The notes under the pieces: generated by a model
Seen by the model: only the letters and a program-made list of their open reading frames with translations
The model's database searches: none
What the model was told of the DNA's origin: nothing
Shown: in pieces, positions 1-6,520 of the stretch
Position numbering within the stretch: the stretch's first letter is position 1
How the letters are laid out: the number at the start of each line of letters is the position of its first letter
NCBI GenBank assembly: GCA_002451165.1
Contig: DKBH01000112.1
Coordinates: 1 to 6,673 of the forward strand
DNA from: Nitrospiraceae bacterium UBA6905
GTDB taxonomy: Bacteria > Nitrospirota > Thermodesulfovibrionia > Thermodesulfovibrionales > UBA6898
Length of the DNA stretch: 6,673 bases
Reading direction: 5' to 3'
Made by a program: the position numbers and the translations under genes

Positions 1-1044
1 CAGGAGGCTTGCCCTGTCATACTTGATCAACTTCCTGATCTCGGCAACCATGATTCTGAAGATCGTACCTATGCTCAGGCTCGAGTTGACAATACCGCTC
101 AGTTCATTGATCAGCTCGATCTGCTTCATCTTCAGGTGCAGTTGTTCTATGAGGCGGATATTCTCCATGGCAACGCCGAGCATATTGCCGATCGGCACGA
201 GGAGCTGCGTGTCCATAGAGGTAAAAAAGGACTCCCGTCTCGTTCCGAGGCCCAGTACGCCCAGGAACATGCCCTTTGAGCGTATCGGGATGGCGACCAC
301 GCTTTCAACCCCGTCTGCGCCGGCCTGCAGACTGGTGACACGCGGATCCTGGGAGGCCTTTTCGACGAGCAACGGCATTCCCGAGGCAAAGACCTTGCCG
401 AAAATACATTCTCCCTCCTTCAATGCCCGTTCTGCTGACCGATCCTCCACGAGGCTCGTCTTCACCCTCAGCTGCAGCATATGCGCGTCAGGATCGAGGA
501 GGTATATCCAACCCTTCTCCACCTCCATGATGTTGAGAAGCATGTCAACGGTCTTCTGCATGATCGCTTCGATGGCCTCATGCTGGACCAGGATATCTGC
601 GAATGCCTTCAGGATCGAAAGCTCTTTGGTCCTCTGGAAGGCTTTTCTCTGCAATTTTCGCTGTTCTGATATGTCATGCAGAACGACCAGCTTCTGAAAA
701 GAAGTGATCTCCTGACAGGGAATGATCGAAACCCGCACTTCGTTGAAATCGCCGTTCTTCCTGATGGCTGAGGTGATTACCGCACCTTCCGGAAAGGCTC
801 CTGCCATATCACGGGACGTATTTCTCAAAAGTGAAGAGCTCCTGAGCGCATGTCGCCGGTCAGGAAGCACGAACATATCCAGAGGCTTCCCATGCATCTC
901 ATCCTGCTCATAGTGGAAGAACATGCGGGCGCTATCGTTGCAGGAAATGATCGTACATGCTTCATCGATAAGAAGGACCGGGGTATTGAGATAGTCAAAT
1001 GTCCTGAGAATGCCTTCGGTCTCTTTCTGAACAGCGGATTTCAT
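1..1044 (-). CDS. PAS-GAF-GAF sensor protein, N-terminal 348 residues (runs off the left edge)
   Basis: This frame stays open for 348 codons from ATG 1044 to the window edge, so the C-terminus and any output domain (histidine kinase, GGDEF/EAL or other) are missing. Residues about 10-128 read as a PAS fold: 'TPVLLIDEACTIISCNDSA' near residues 21-39, ending in 'VVLHDISEQRK' at 120-130, the usual PAS exit into a helical linker. Residues about 141-301 form a GAF domain, with 'GKVFASGMPLLVEKASQDPR', 'VVAIPIRSKGMFLGVLGL' and a closing 'NMLGVAMENIRLIEQ' helix. A second GAF begins at 309 ('ELINELSGIVNSSLSIGTIF'). No signal peptide or membrane helix is visible, so the protein is probably a cytoplasmic signal sensor. 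The start is fixed by an in-frame TAA at 1051-1053, which leaves ATG 1044 as the first possible start. No Shine-Dalgarno sequence precedes it. A terminator separates it from the beta-helix gene upstream, so it is probably its own transcription unit. The domain calls are firm; signal and output are unknown. Confidence 0.9.
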   Translation of the reverse strand, partial: MKSAVQKETEGILRTFDYLNTPVLLIDEACTIISCNDSARMFFHYEQDEMHGKPLDMFVLPDRRHALRSSSLLRNTSRDMAGAFPEGAVITSAIRKNGDFNEVRVSIIPCQEITSFQKLVVLHDISEQRKLQRKAFQRTKELSILKAFADILVQHEAIEAIMQKTVDMLLNIMEVEKGWIYLLDPDAHMLQLRVKTSLVEDRSAERALKEGECIFGKVFASGMPLLVEKASQDPRVTSLQAGADGVESVVAIPIRSKGMFLGVLGLGTRRESFFTSMDTQLLVPIGNMLGVAMENIRLIEQLHLKMKQIELINELSGIVNSSLSIGTIFRIMVAEIRKLIKYDRASLL

Positions 1045-1049
1045 GAAGT

Positions 1050-1058
1050 ATTATATCA
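1050..1058 (-). promoter_or_regulatory. Extended -10 promoter of the PAS-GAF gene, possibly giving a leaderless mRNA
   Basis: Read on the minus strand this is TGATATAAT, a perfect extended -10 (TGnTATAAT). No good -35 hexamer is seen 16-18 nt upstream, which extended -10 promoters tolerate. Only five bases separate the hexamer from ATG 1044. Initiation at the usual distance of 6-7 nt would therefore place the transcript's 5' end at or next to the A of the start codon. The lack of a Shine-Dalgarno sequence fits this. The call rests on motif only. Confidence 0.45.
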
Positions 1059-1097
1059 CTAATAGAAAGCCGGGCGCTCAGAAGGACTACATACACC

Positions 1098-1147
1098 GAG
1101 AGAAAAGCCGGGAGAGCTGACCGCATAACATTCTTGCCGCTCTCCCG
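1098..1147 (-). terminator. Intrinsic terminator after the second beta-helix gene
   Basis: A perfect 9-bp stem is formed by 1139-1147 and 1109-1117 (minus-strand CGGGAGAGC with GCTCTCCCG), with a 21-nt loop. It is followed on the minus strand by the T-rich run GCTTTTCTCTC (1098-1108). It starts 11 nt past the stop codon of the upstream gene and about 40 nt before the promoter of the PAS-GAF gene, so it separates the two transcription units. The T-run is interrupted, so termination may be incomplete. Confidence 0.7.
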
Positions 1148-1158
1148 ATCTGCAAGCG

Positions 1159-3450
1159 CTACGGAGCGATGGTGAAGAAGCTATCGCTCTGATCTTTTCC
1201 GACAATCCTGCCGTTTTCATCCGTCAGCACTACCTTCATTTTGCAGCTGTTCCTGACCCCGCGGATTCTGGGAATTTTCCAGGAGTATGAGCCGGGATTA
1301 CCCTTCAGCTTTGCCACGGTGGTCCATGTTGCCCCGCCGTCTGAGGTATATTTCAGAAGTGATTTCTTAACCTCTTTTTTTGTAACATTGGTCTTCCAGG
1401 TCACGGCCTTCTGATTCCCCCAGCTGAAACGCTCTCCGCCGTTCGGCGTCTCCAGTTTTACCACCTCTATGGTCAGATAGTAATCATTGCTGTCAGCGCC
1501 GATCATATTCCCCAGCTCGTCATATCCTGTCACCCGCAGCATCACTTTCTTCTTGTTGCGCGCTTTGACAGGAATATTCCAGTCAAAGACGTTTCCCTGA
1601 AAATCTATGGCCAGGGTCTTCATGGTCAGCCCGCCGTTCAGAGAATACTGTATCTTGAATTTCTCTGCGGTATCCGGCCCCCACCATACAATGCTGGCAA
1701 TACCTCCGGTAGGCAGAACCTCTCCGTTGTTCGGTGAAATGAGCGTCACACAGAGATTAGCCTCATAGGCGCCGATGTCGCATTTCAGAATACCGTCATC
1801 GTTGCCGTGCAGAGGCCGCGGAAGTCCTCTCTGGTCCGTAAGCGGGCAAAGCGCTGGGTCACCGACAGCATCAATGGCAGGACTCCCGGGAAGAAGCGCA
1901 TGCGTGAAAGTAGGCCCGCCATTATCCCGGAGGGGACCGATAAGGGGATTTGTTCCCTTCATGTCTGTGGGCGCGATAAGAGAACAGGTATCCGCGTCTT
2001 CTATGTTATATCCCGCAGATGTGATAAGAGCCGCCGTATTGCAGCTCCCGCCGGTGCAGCCGCAGTTGGTCACCGTTCCCCCTTTTACGTTTTTTGCCAG
2101 AATAGTGTTAGCGATCGTGTAAAGACCGCCGCCACTGCCCTCTGCAGTCTGCTTCATGCAGGCAAATGAATTCAGGGCAGCCCCGCCGAACGGGGCATCT
2201 CCACCTGACTCATTATAGACAATGGTCGAGTTTGTTATATGCACGGTCCCATTGCTATGTATGCCGCCGCCCAGATCCTTAGCACTATTCCCGCTGATGG
2301 TGCTGTTGGTAATGTTCAGTATGATCTTTCTCCGTATGGAGATGGCGCCACCGCCAATCCCGTAATTGCCCGAAATCATGCTGCCGCTTATGTGAGAGGT
2401 ATGGTTGCCGGTGTCAAAAAAGCCGCCGCCGCCTGAACCGGTGTTGGAACTGATAGTACTGTCAATGATCGTGATCGGTGCGGAACTGTAGATTCCGCCG
2501 CCATTTGCACCCGACAGGTTATTGGAAATGACCGATTCCCTAACGACCAGGGGGGCGTTATTGTGGATACCGCCGCCATCAGCACCGCTCATGTTATTTT
2601 CTATTACCACACCGTTTAATACGGCACTTTCGATCGCAACAGCTCCTTCTTCTCCGCCGCCATGGCCGCCTTTACCGCCACCCATACCGCCTTCCATGCC
2701 GCCTTCCTCTCCGCCGCCTTCTTCTGCTGTTTCATCATACAGCGTGACGGAACAGCCAGCCCCAAATTCAACTGCCCCGCCGAATCTCCTGAATTGCCAG
2801 ATCTTCACAGAACCCGGCGTGGCATCATCAACCTGGAGATCGTAAGGGTTATTGATACCGGGGTCTTTGTTCGGAATAACGCCGACACTCCCATTTTTCA
2901 GCGTGAGGTTTTCTATGGTTACGGCAACATTCGTCGCTGTTGCCTGCACATGAAAGATCCGGTCGCCGACACCAAGATCCTCCAGCGAGGCATTCTCCCA
3001 CTGTATTATCGTAGGTCCGGCCCCTGCACCGGTGACGGTGATGCTGTCGGTAATATCGAGGTCCCCTTTCCTGGCATCAGGGGCTCCGGCAGGCTTGAAG
3101 GGGGACTTTGTCGGATCAGTCGCATAGGCCGGGTTAGGAGCCCAGCTTTCGTCGATCCCTGCAAGGGTTAGTGTATATTCGCCCTGCGGTATCATGACCG
3201 TATCGGCCCCCGTCAGTGCATTCGCCTCCATGATAGCAGCACGGAGCGTGCAGATATTGTTACCTGTAGCCGTTTCACAGATCCCGTCTCCCGGAGAGCT
3301 GTCTATGGCATCAGTGTTATCATTGACAGCAAAAGTAGCTGCGTTTGCTGAGATCGGTAGAGATAAAAGTATCGCTGCGGACAAACCCATGATCAGCGAT
3401 ACTGACAGCCTTTTCCGTTTACCCCTCATATGTCCGGTCATCGTGAGCAT
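1159..3450 (-). CDS. Secreted CSLREA / beta-helix / choice-of-anchor-Q-like protein with two Ig-like modules (second paralog)
   Basis: The 763 residues begin with a signal peptide (KRKR n-region, hydrophobic core 15-33, probable cleavage after ANA at 35-37). A CSLREA-type domain follows, with 'GDGICETATGNNICTLRAA' at 54-72. The consensus CSLREA is CTLRAA here. A right-handed parallel beta-helix fills about 100-490, with repeated 'STISGN ... GGGIH' rungs. It is interrupted near 242-266 by a Gly/Glu/Met-rich linker. A choice-of-anchor-Q-like block lies at about 497-563 ('LLPGSPAIDA', 'DQRGLPRP', 'CDIGAYE'). Two Ig-like modules end the protein, each opening with a PN(G/N)GE motif and spanning about 566-663 and 664-763. 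There is no LPXTG, PEP-CTERM or C-terminal hydrophobic anchor. No catalytic motif is evident, so an extracellular adhesin or matrix role is inference. The start at 3450 is preferred because AAGGGGG precedes it and the signal peptide then has normal length. ATG 3540 (GAGGG upstream, 14 nt from the previous stop) would add 30 residues and cannot be excluded. It is the tandem paralog of the gene ending at 3555. Confidence 0.92.
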   Translation of the reverse strand: MLTMTGHMRGKRKRLSVSLIMGLSAAILLSLPISANAATFAVNDNTDAIDSSPGDGICETATGNNICTLRAAIMEANALTGADTVMIPQGEYTLTLAGIDESWAPNPAYATDPTKSPFKPAGAPDARKGDLDITDSITVTGAGAGPTIIQWENASLEDLGVGDRIFHVQATATNVAVTIENLTLKNGSVGVIPNKDPGINNPYDLQVDDATPGSVKIWQFRRFGGAVEFGAGCSVTLYDETAEEGGGEEGGMEGGMGGGKGGHGGGEEGAVAIESAVLNGVVIENNMSGADGGGIHNNAPLVVRESVISNNLSGANGGGIYSSAPITIIDSTISSNTGSGGGGFFDTGNHTSHISGSMISGNYGIGGGAISIRRKIILNITNSTISGNSAKDLGGGIHSNGTVHITNSTIVYNESGGDAPFGGAALNSFACMKQTAEGSGGGLYTIANTILAKNVKGGTVTNCGCTGGSCNTAALITSAGYNIEDADTCSLIAPTDMKGTNPLIGPLRDNGGPTFTHALLPGSPAIDAVGDPALCPLTDQRGLPRPLHGNDDGILKCDIGAYEANLCVTLISPNNGEVLPTGGIASIVWWGPDTAEKFKIQYSLNGGLTMKTLAIDFQGNVFDWNIPVKARNKKKVMLRVTGYDELGNMIGADSNDYYLTIEVVKLETPNGGERFSWGNQKAVTWKTNVTKKEVKKSLLKYTSDGGATWTTVAKLKGNPGSYSWKIPRIRGVRNSCKMKVVLTDENGRIVGKDQSDSFFTIAP

Positions 3451-3454
3451 ATTT

Positions 3455-3461
3455 CCCCCTT
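3455..3461 (-). promoter_or_regulatory. Ribosome binding site supporting the start at 3450
   Basis: Minus-strand AAGGGGG lies four bases before ATG 3450 and resembles the G-rich site ahead of the paralog (AGAGGGGGG before ATG 5849). A competing GAGGG lies ahead of ATG 3540. The shared poly-G style and the signal-peptide position favour 3450. Confidence 0.5.
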
Positions 3462-3554
3462 GCCTCGATGAGGCGGATACACCGGGATAGACCCCGGCAT
3501 ATCCATACATGGTCCCATCCATACCCTGACGTTCTCCCATATTTCATCCCTCTG

Positions 3555-5849
3555 CTAAGGATACAGGGTGAAAGCTACGTCACTTTTGTCAACTCCGACC
3601 TTTTTCCCCGAGGAATCCTTTAGGACAATCTTTACACGGCAGTTGTTCTTCACCTTTTTTACGGAAGGAATTGTCCAGACGAATCTTCCGGGGTTGTCGC
3701 CTTTAATTCTCTTGATCAATTTCCAGGTCAAACCATTGTTCTTTGTGTACAAGATCTTTACCTTTGCAACAGGGTTTATGGTTGCATTGGTCGTCCACGT
3801 TATGGGATGTTGCGTGCCGGACTGAAGTGCCTCTCCTCCATTGGGTGAATCCAGCCGCAATACCTCGATAGCAAATGGCGCGTCAGATGTATCCTGGCCA
3901 ACCTCGAAACCGAGCGCATTGTACCCGATGACCTTTATGAGGCATTGCGGCTCATTCTTGGCAGGCACGGGCACTGTTGTCCATGCATAGCTGCTTCCGA
4001 GCGGATTACCAGGTACATTAGGCTCGATCAGGACCCAGGTAAGGCCATTATCCACGGAGTACTGAAGACTGTACGCCACGACGTCCGAAGGACCCAACCA
4101 CGTTATGTTGTAAGAAGGGTAACCAGAGGGGATGGATTCCCCGCCATTCGGTGTTACGAGCGATACCCATGCCACGAGTTCAAAAGCACCGATATCACAG
4201 ATTGCTATCTTGTCTCCATTACCATCGAGTGGCCGGTACATGCCTCTCTGATCAACACTGCAGTTGACGTTGCTTCCGGCATCAATTGCAGGGCTTCCGG
4301 TAAGGAGGGAATGGGTGAGTGTAGGACCGCCGTTGTCCTGCAGCGGGCCGATCAGCGGATCAGTATTTACAAAGTCAGAGGCCTCTGTGAAGAGGCAGGT
4401 ATCAGCGTCTTCCAGGTTATTGCCGAAGGATACCATTTTCTGACCCTGGCACCCTATGCCCCCGCTGCATCCGCAATTTGACGCCCTAATGGTCGATCCC
4501 TGGATGATATTGCCGGCCAGGAGGGTATTCATCATATTATAGGTTCCGCTTCCAAATGAATTGAGCCCAGCGCCTCCTCCAGGGGCATCTGTAGTAGCAA
4601 TGTTATTCACGACAGTAGCACTGTTCAGGTTCACCGTACCATTGGTAGTGATGCCGCCTCCCACATCGGACGCAAGATTCCCGCTGATGGTGCTGTTGGT
4701 GATATCAAAGGTTATGATGGCTCGTCCCGCAATTGCACCCCCTGCCGTAGCAGTATTCCCGCTGAATGTGCTCGCAGTTATTGTGGTCACATGACTGCCG
4801 GTGTCGAAGAGGCCGCCGCCGTTCTCACCAGTATTCGGGCTGGCTATGGCGCCAATCGTGGTATTCAGCATCGTCATCGCAGCATCATTATAGATGCCGC
4901 CGCCATTGGCTCCGGCGAAGTTTCCGGTCAGTATTGAGTTCTGGATGCTCAGGGGAGCTGCATTATGGATGCCCCCGCCGTCAGCACCGCTCTTGTTATT
5001 GTCAATAATCAAACCGCTCAATGCTGCGCTTTCGACGATAAAGCCTCCTTCATCTCCTCCTGTTCCGCCCGGGAAGGGCCCCATATTGTCTCCGCCATCG
5101 CCTCCGGACGAGCCTGGCCCATGGGCCGTCTCCTCATAGAGCACGACTGCACAGCCTAACCCGAATGCCAGCGCGCCACCGAGCCTCCTGAACTGCCAGA
5201 TCTTTACCGTCCCAGGATTAGCATTCACAATTTCTATGTCATAGGGGTTGCTGACTGCCGGGTCGGTATTGGGAATAATGCCGACGCTCCCGTTGGTTAA
5301 CGTGAGATCAGAGATTGCCACCGTCACATTCGCAGTCGTTGCCTGCACATGGAATATCCTGTCACCGTCAGCAATATCTGCATTCGATACGTCGGAGGCA
5401 GCCCAGGTGATAATTGTAAGCCCGGCCCCTGCCCCCTTAATGGTAAGGCTGTCACTAATGTCCAGATCACCCTCAGCTGCATTTGCAGTGACCGAGACAA
5501 TATAAGGATCAGGCGATGTGTCAGGATAGGCTGGATTGGCCGCCCATGTCTCATCCACGCCAAGAATCGTCAGTGTGAATGTCCCCTCCGGCACGGTGAT
5601 GTCATCCGCTCCTGCCCATGCATTCGCCTCCATGACAGCAGCACGAAGCGTGCAGATACCATTGCCGGTTGCAGTCTCACAGATTCCATCTCCCGGTGTG
5701 CTGTCTACTGCGTCTGTGGTGTCGTTGACGGCAAATGTTGCTGCATCTACGAGAGCAGGAAGTAACAGCATGCCGACAGAAAGGGCTATAAGGAGCAGTA
5801 GTTGCAGATGTCTTATTCCATTGCTCTTATGTGATATACTCGCTTTCAT
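3555..5849 (-). CDS. Secreted CSLREA / beta-helix / choice-of-anchor-Q-like protein with two Ig-like modules (first paralog)
   Basis: The 764 residues have the same architecture as the downstream gene. The signal peptide has core 'LQLLLLIALSVGMLLLPAL' and probable cleavage after VDA (34-36). The CSLREA-type segment is 'GDGICETATGNGICTLRAA'. The long beta-helix has rungs such as 'GADGGGIHNAAPLSIQNSIL' and 'ITNSTISGN'. The choice-of-anchor-Q-like block shows 'LLTGSPAIDAG', 'DQRGMYRPLDGN' and 'CDIGAFE'. Two Ig-like 'TPNGGE/SPNGGE' modules finish the protein. Near-identical blocks such as 'VKIWQFRR' and 'DGDRIFHVQAT' show recent tandem duplication. The Gly-rich linker after 'YEETA' differs entirely in composition (Gly/Ser/Asp/Pro). 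A conserved cysteine cluster 'NCGCSGGIGC' precedes 'NNLEDADTC'. No sorting signal is present, so release or non-covalent surface attachment is likely. Function is inferred from family style only. ATG 5849 is chosen for its strong G-rich Shine-Dalgarno. An alternative ATG at 5888 (AGGA upstream) would prepend 13 residues. Confidence 0.93.
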   Translation of the reverse strand: MKASISHKSNGIRHLQLLLLIALSVGMLLLPALVDAATFAVNDTTDAVDSTPGDGICETATGNGICTLRAAVMEANAWAGADDITVPEGTFTLTILGVDETWAANPAYPDTSPDPYIVSVTANAAEGDLDISDSLTIKGAGAGLTIITWAASDVSNADIADGDRIFHVQATTANVTVAISDLTLTNGSVGIIPNTDPAVSNPYDIEIVNANPGTVKIWQFRRLGGALAFGLGCAVVLYEETAHGPGSSGGDGGDNMGPFPGGTGGDEGGFIVESAALSGLIIDNNKSGADGGGIHNAAPLSIQNSILTGNFAGANGGGIYNDAAMTMLNTTIGAIASPNTGENGGGLFDTGSHVTTITASTFSGNTATAGGAIAGRAIITFDITNSTISGNLASDVGGGITTNGTVNLNSATVVNNIATTDAPGGGAGLNSFGSGTYNMMNTLLAGNIIQGSTIRASNCGCSGGIGCQGQKMVSFGNNLEDADTCLFTEASDFVNTDPLIGPLQDNGGPTLTHSLLTGSPAIDAGSNVNCSVDQRGMYRPLDGNGDKIAICDIGAFELVAWVSLVTPNGGESIPSGYPSYNITWLGPSDVVAYSLQYSVDNGLTWVLIEPNVPGNPLGSSYAWTTVPVPAKNEPQCLIKVIGYNALGFEVGQDTSDAPFAIEVLRLDSPNGGEALQSGTQHPITWTTNATINPVAKVKILYTKNNGLTWKLIKRIKGDNPGRFVWTIPSVKKVKNNCRVKIVLKDSSGKKVGVDKSDVAFTLYP

Positions 5850-5854
5850 TGTGT

Positions 5855-5863
5855 CCCCCCTCT
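5855..5863 (-). promoter_or_regulatory. Ribosome binding site deciding the start at 5849
   Basis: Minus-strand AGAGGGGGG followed by ACACA and ATG 5849 is a strong Shine-Dalgarno at proper spacing. It favours this start over the upstream ATG 5888, whose initiation region has only AGGA. Confidence 0.6.
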
Positions 5864-5867
5864 TAAG

Positions 5868-5892
5868 TAACAATGTTGTTAAACTCATTAAC
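5868..5892 (-). repeat. Two overlapping inverted repeats in the leader of the first beta-helix gene
   Basis: On the plus strand 5868-5881 reads TAACAA-TG-TTGTTA (6-bp arms). The overlapping 5878-5892 reads GTTAA-ACTCA-TTAAC (5-bp arms). They lie between the candidate extended -10 (5904-5912) and the ribosome binding site (5855-5863). They could form an operator or a weak mRNA hairpin. They are short and AT-rich, so chance is possible. Confidence 0.3.
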
Positions 5893-5903
5893 TTTCCTGG
5901 AAA

Positions 5904-5912
5904 ATTGTATCA
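5904..5912 (-). promoter_or_regulatory. Candidate internal promoter (extended -10) for the beta-helix gene pair
   Basis: Minus-strand TGATACAAT is an extended -10 (TGnTATAAT with one mismatch). No convincing -35 lies 16-18 nt upstream. A transcript would begin near 5897, upstream of ATG 5849. If active, it would let the two paralogs be transcribed independently of the riboswitch leader. Confidence 0.4.
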
Positions 5913-5971
5913 GCCGAATTGTCGACCCGCAGCAATTCTGTTAAACACCTCTGAGAAAAGTTTGTTAGGGA

Positions 5972-6415
5972 TTAGGAAACAGGGGGGGAACTGCCGGAAT
6001 ATAAAGGATGAACACGGTTAAAATCCTGTGTGTGGTTTTTGTGATAATAGTTTTCACGGGACACATGCATCCTGTCAAGGCCAGCGTCCTGCGGGGCAGT
6101 TCCTATCATACTTGCATTGATTTGATAGCTCTGCCTGTTGATATTATTTTTTATAACTATAGCATGCAACTGCTTCATAAGAAGGACGTTTAATGTATCC
6201 GAATATTCTTCCGGGTGGAGTATCTTATTCTCTACTCGTGGCGCGAAAGTCGTAGCAGCGGGGGAGATAAAAAAGACATTTGCTCCGTTAACAATGCTAC
6301 GATCCTTGCAGAATATGCTCTGATATTGCCCATCCTGCAGGCAGCAAAAGGGCAGCAACACATTAACAATCAGCATACTCATCGCAGGTACTGTATATAT
6401 CGATTGCCGTCTCAT
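5972..6415 (-). CDS. Hypothetical small exported protein, first ORF after the riboswitch
   Basis: I do not recognise this 147-residue ORF. The N-terminus 'MRRQSIYTVPAMSMLIVNV' followed by LLPFCCL has arginines and then a hydrophobic stretch. This could be a signal peptide; a cysteine follows LPF, but this is not a canonical lipobox. The middle contains 'HPEEYSDTLNVLLMKQLHAI', which looks helical and protein-like. The C-terminal third is polar and His/Asn-rich. The start is the first available one, because an in-frame TGA lies five codons upstream. No clear Shine-Dalgarno is seen, which lowers confidence. Context favours a gene: it begins about 55 nt after the riboswitch terminator in the same direction, and without it the leader would be over 600 nt long. 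A run of seven C on the coding strand (5982-5988) lies near the stop. The ORF overlaps an antisense 61-codon ORF (6008-6193), and at most one of the two is likely real. Confidence 0.4.
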   Translation of the reverse strand: MRRQSIYTVPAMSMLIVNVLLPFCCLQDGQYQSIFCKDRSIVNGANVFFISPAATTFAPRVENKILHPEEYSDTLNVLLMKQLHAIVIKNNINRQSYQINASMIGTAPQDAGLDRMHVSRENYYHKNHTQDFNRVHPLYSGSSPPVS

Positions 6416-6469
6416 AGACTTTTCTTTTCACACCTTTTGTTCTGTCTGAAAACACACCCTTTCTGGCTC

Positions 6470-6520
6470 AAAAAAATCGGCCGAGCATGCCTTCGGTTTC
6501 TTCCTTCGGCAGCTCGGCCG
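6470..6520 (-). terminator. Riboswitch-controlled intrinsic terminator (expression platform)
   Basis: A perfect 9-bp GC-rich stem pairs 6512-6520 with 6478-6486 (minus-strand CGGCCGAGC with GCTCGGCCG). Four more pairs (TGCC 6508-6511 with GGCA 6488-6491) extend it after one bulged base. On the minus strand it runs straight into A plus seven T (6470-6477), a textbook terminator. The 5' arm is the 3' strand of the upstream aptamer, so aptamer and terminator cannot form together. On the plus strand the same hairpin is followed by TCTTTTCC and might also work weakly in that direction, but no plus-strand gene is seen leading into it. Confidence 0.85.

Noticed and set aside
23..697. Long plus-strand ORF of 224 codons
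   Set aside because: It lies opposite the PAS-GAF gene, whose minus-strand frame gives clear domain motifs throughout. The plus-strand translation has no recognisable motif.
1063..1118. Two similar stretches around AGAAAGCCGGG and AGAAAAGCCGGG
   Set aside because: The similarity is short and imperfect. One copy is explained by the terminator arm, so it is not a convincing repeat element.
2522..2845. Plus-strand Pro/Ser-rich ORFs opposite the beta-helix genes (also near 4894-5139)
   Set aside because: The proline runs are the complement of glycine codons in the Gly-rich linkers and GGGI rungs, so these are shadows.
3481..3496. Small GC hairpin (CCGGG/CCCGG) between the two paralogs
   Set aside because: It has a five to six base-pair stem and no T-run, so it does not support termination. 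The genes are probably co-transcribed.
1159..5849. Repetitive GGC/GCC triplets suggesting a CRISPR or satellite array
   Set aside because: The repeats are in-frame codons of beta-helix rungs and Gly-rich linkers, with no spacer-repeat structure.
6008..6193. Plus-strand 61-codon ORF with a signal-peptide-like N-terminus ending in VKA
   Set aside because: AAGG abuts its ATG, too close to serve as a Shine-Dalgarno. No promoter was found, it is fully antisense to the ORF after the riboswitch, and it has no partner genes on this strand. Kept only as an alternative.
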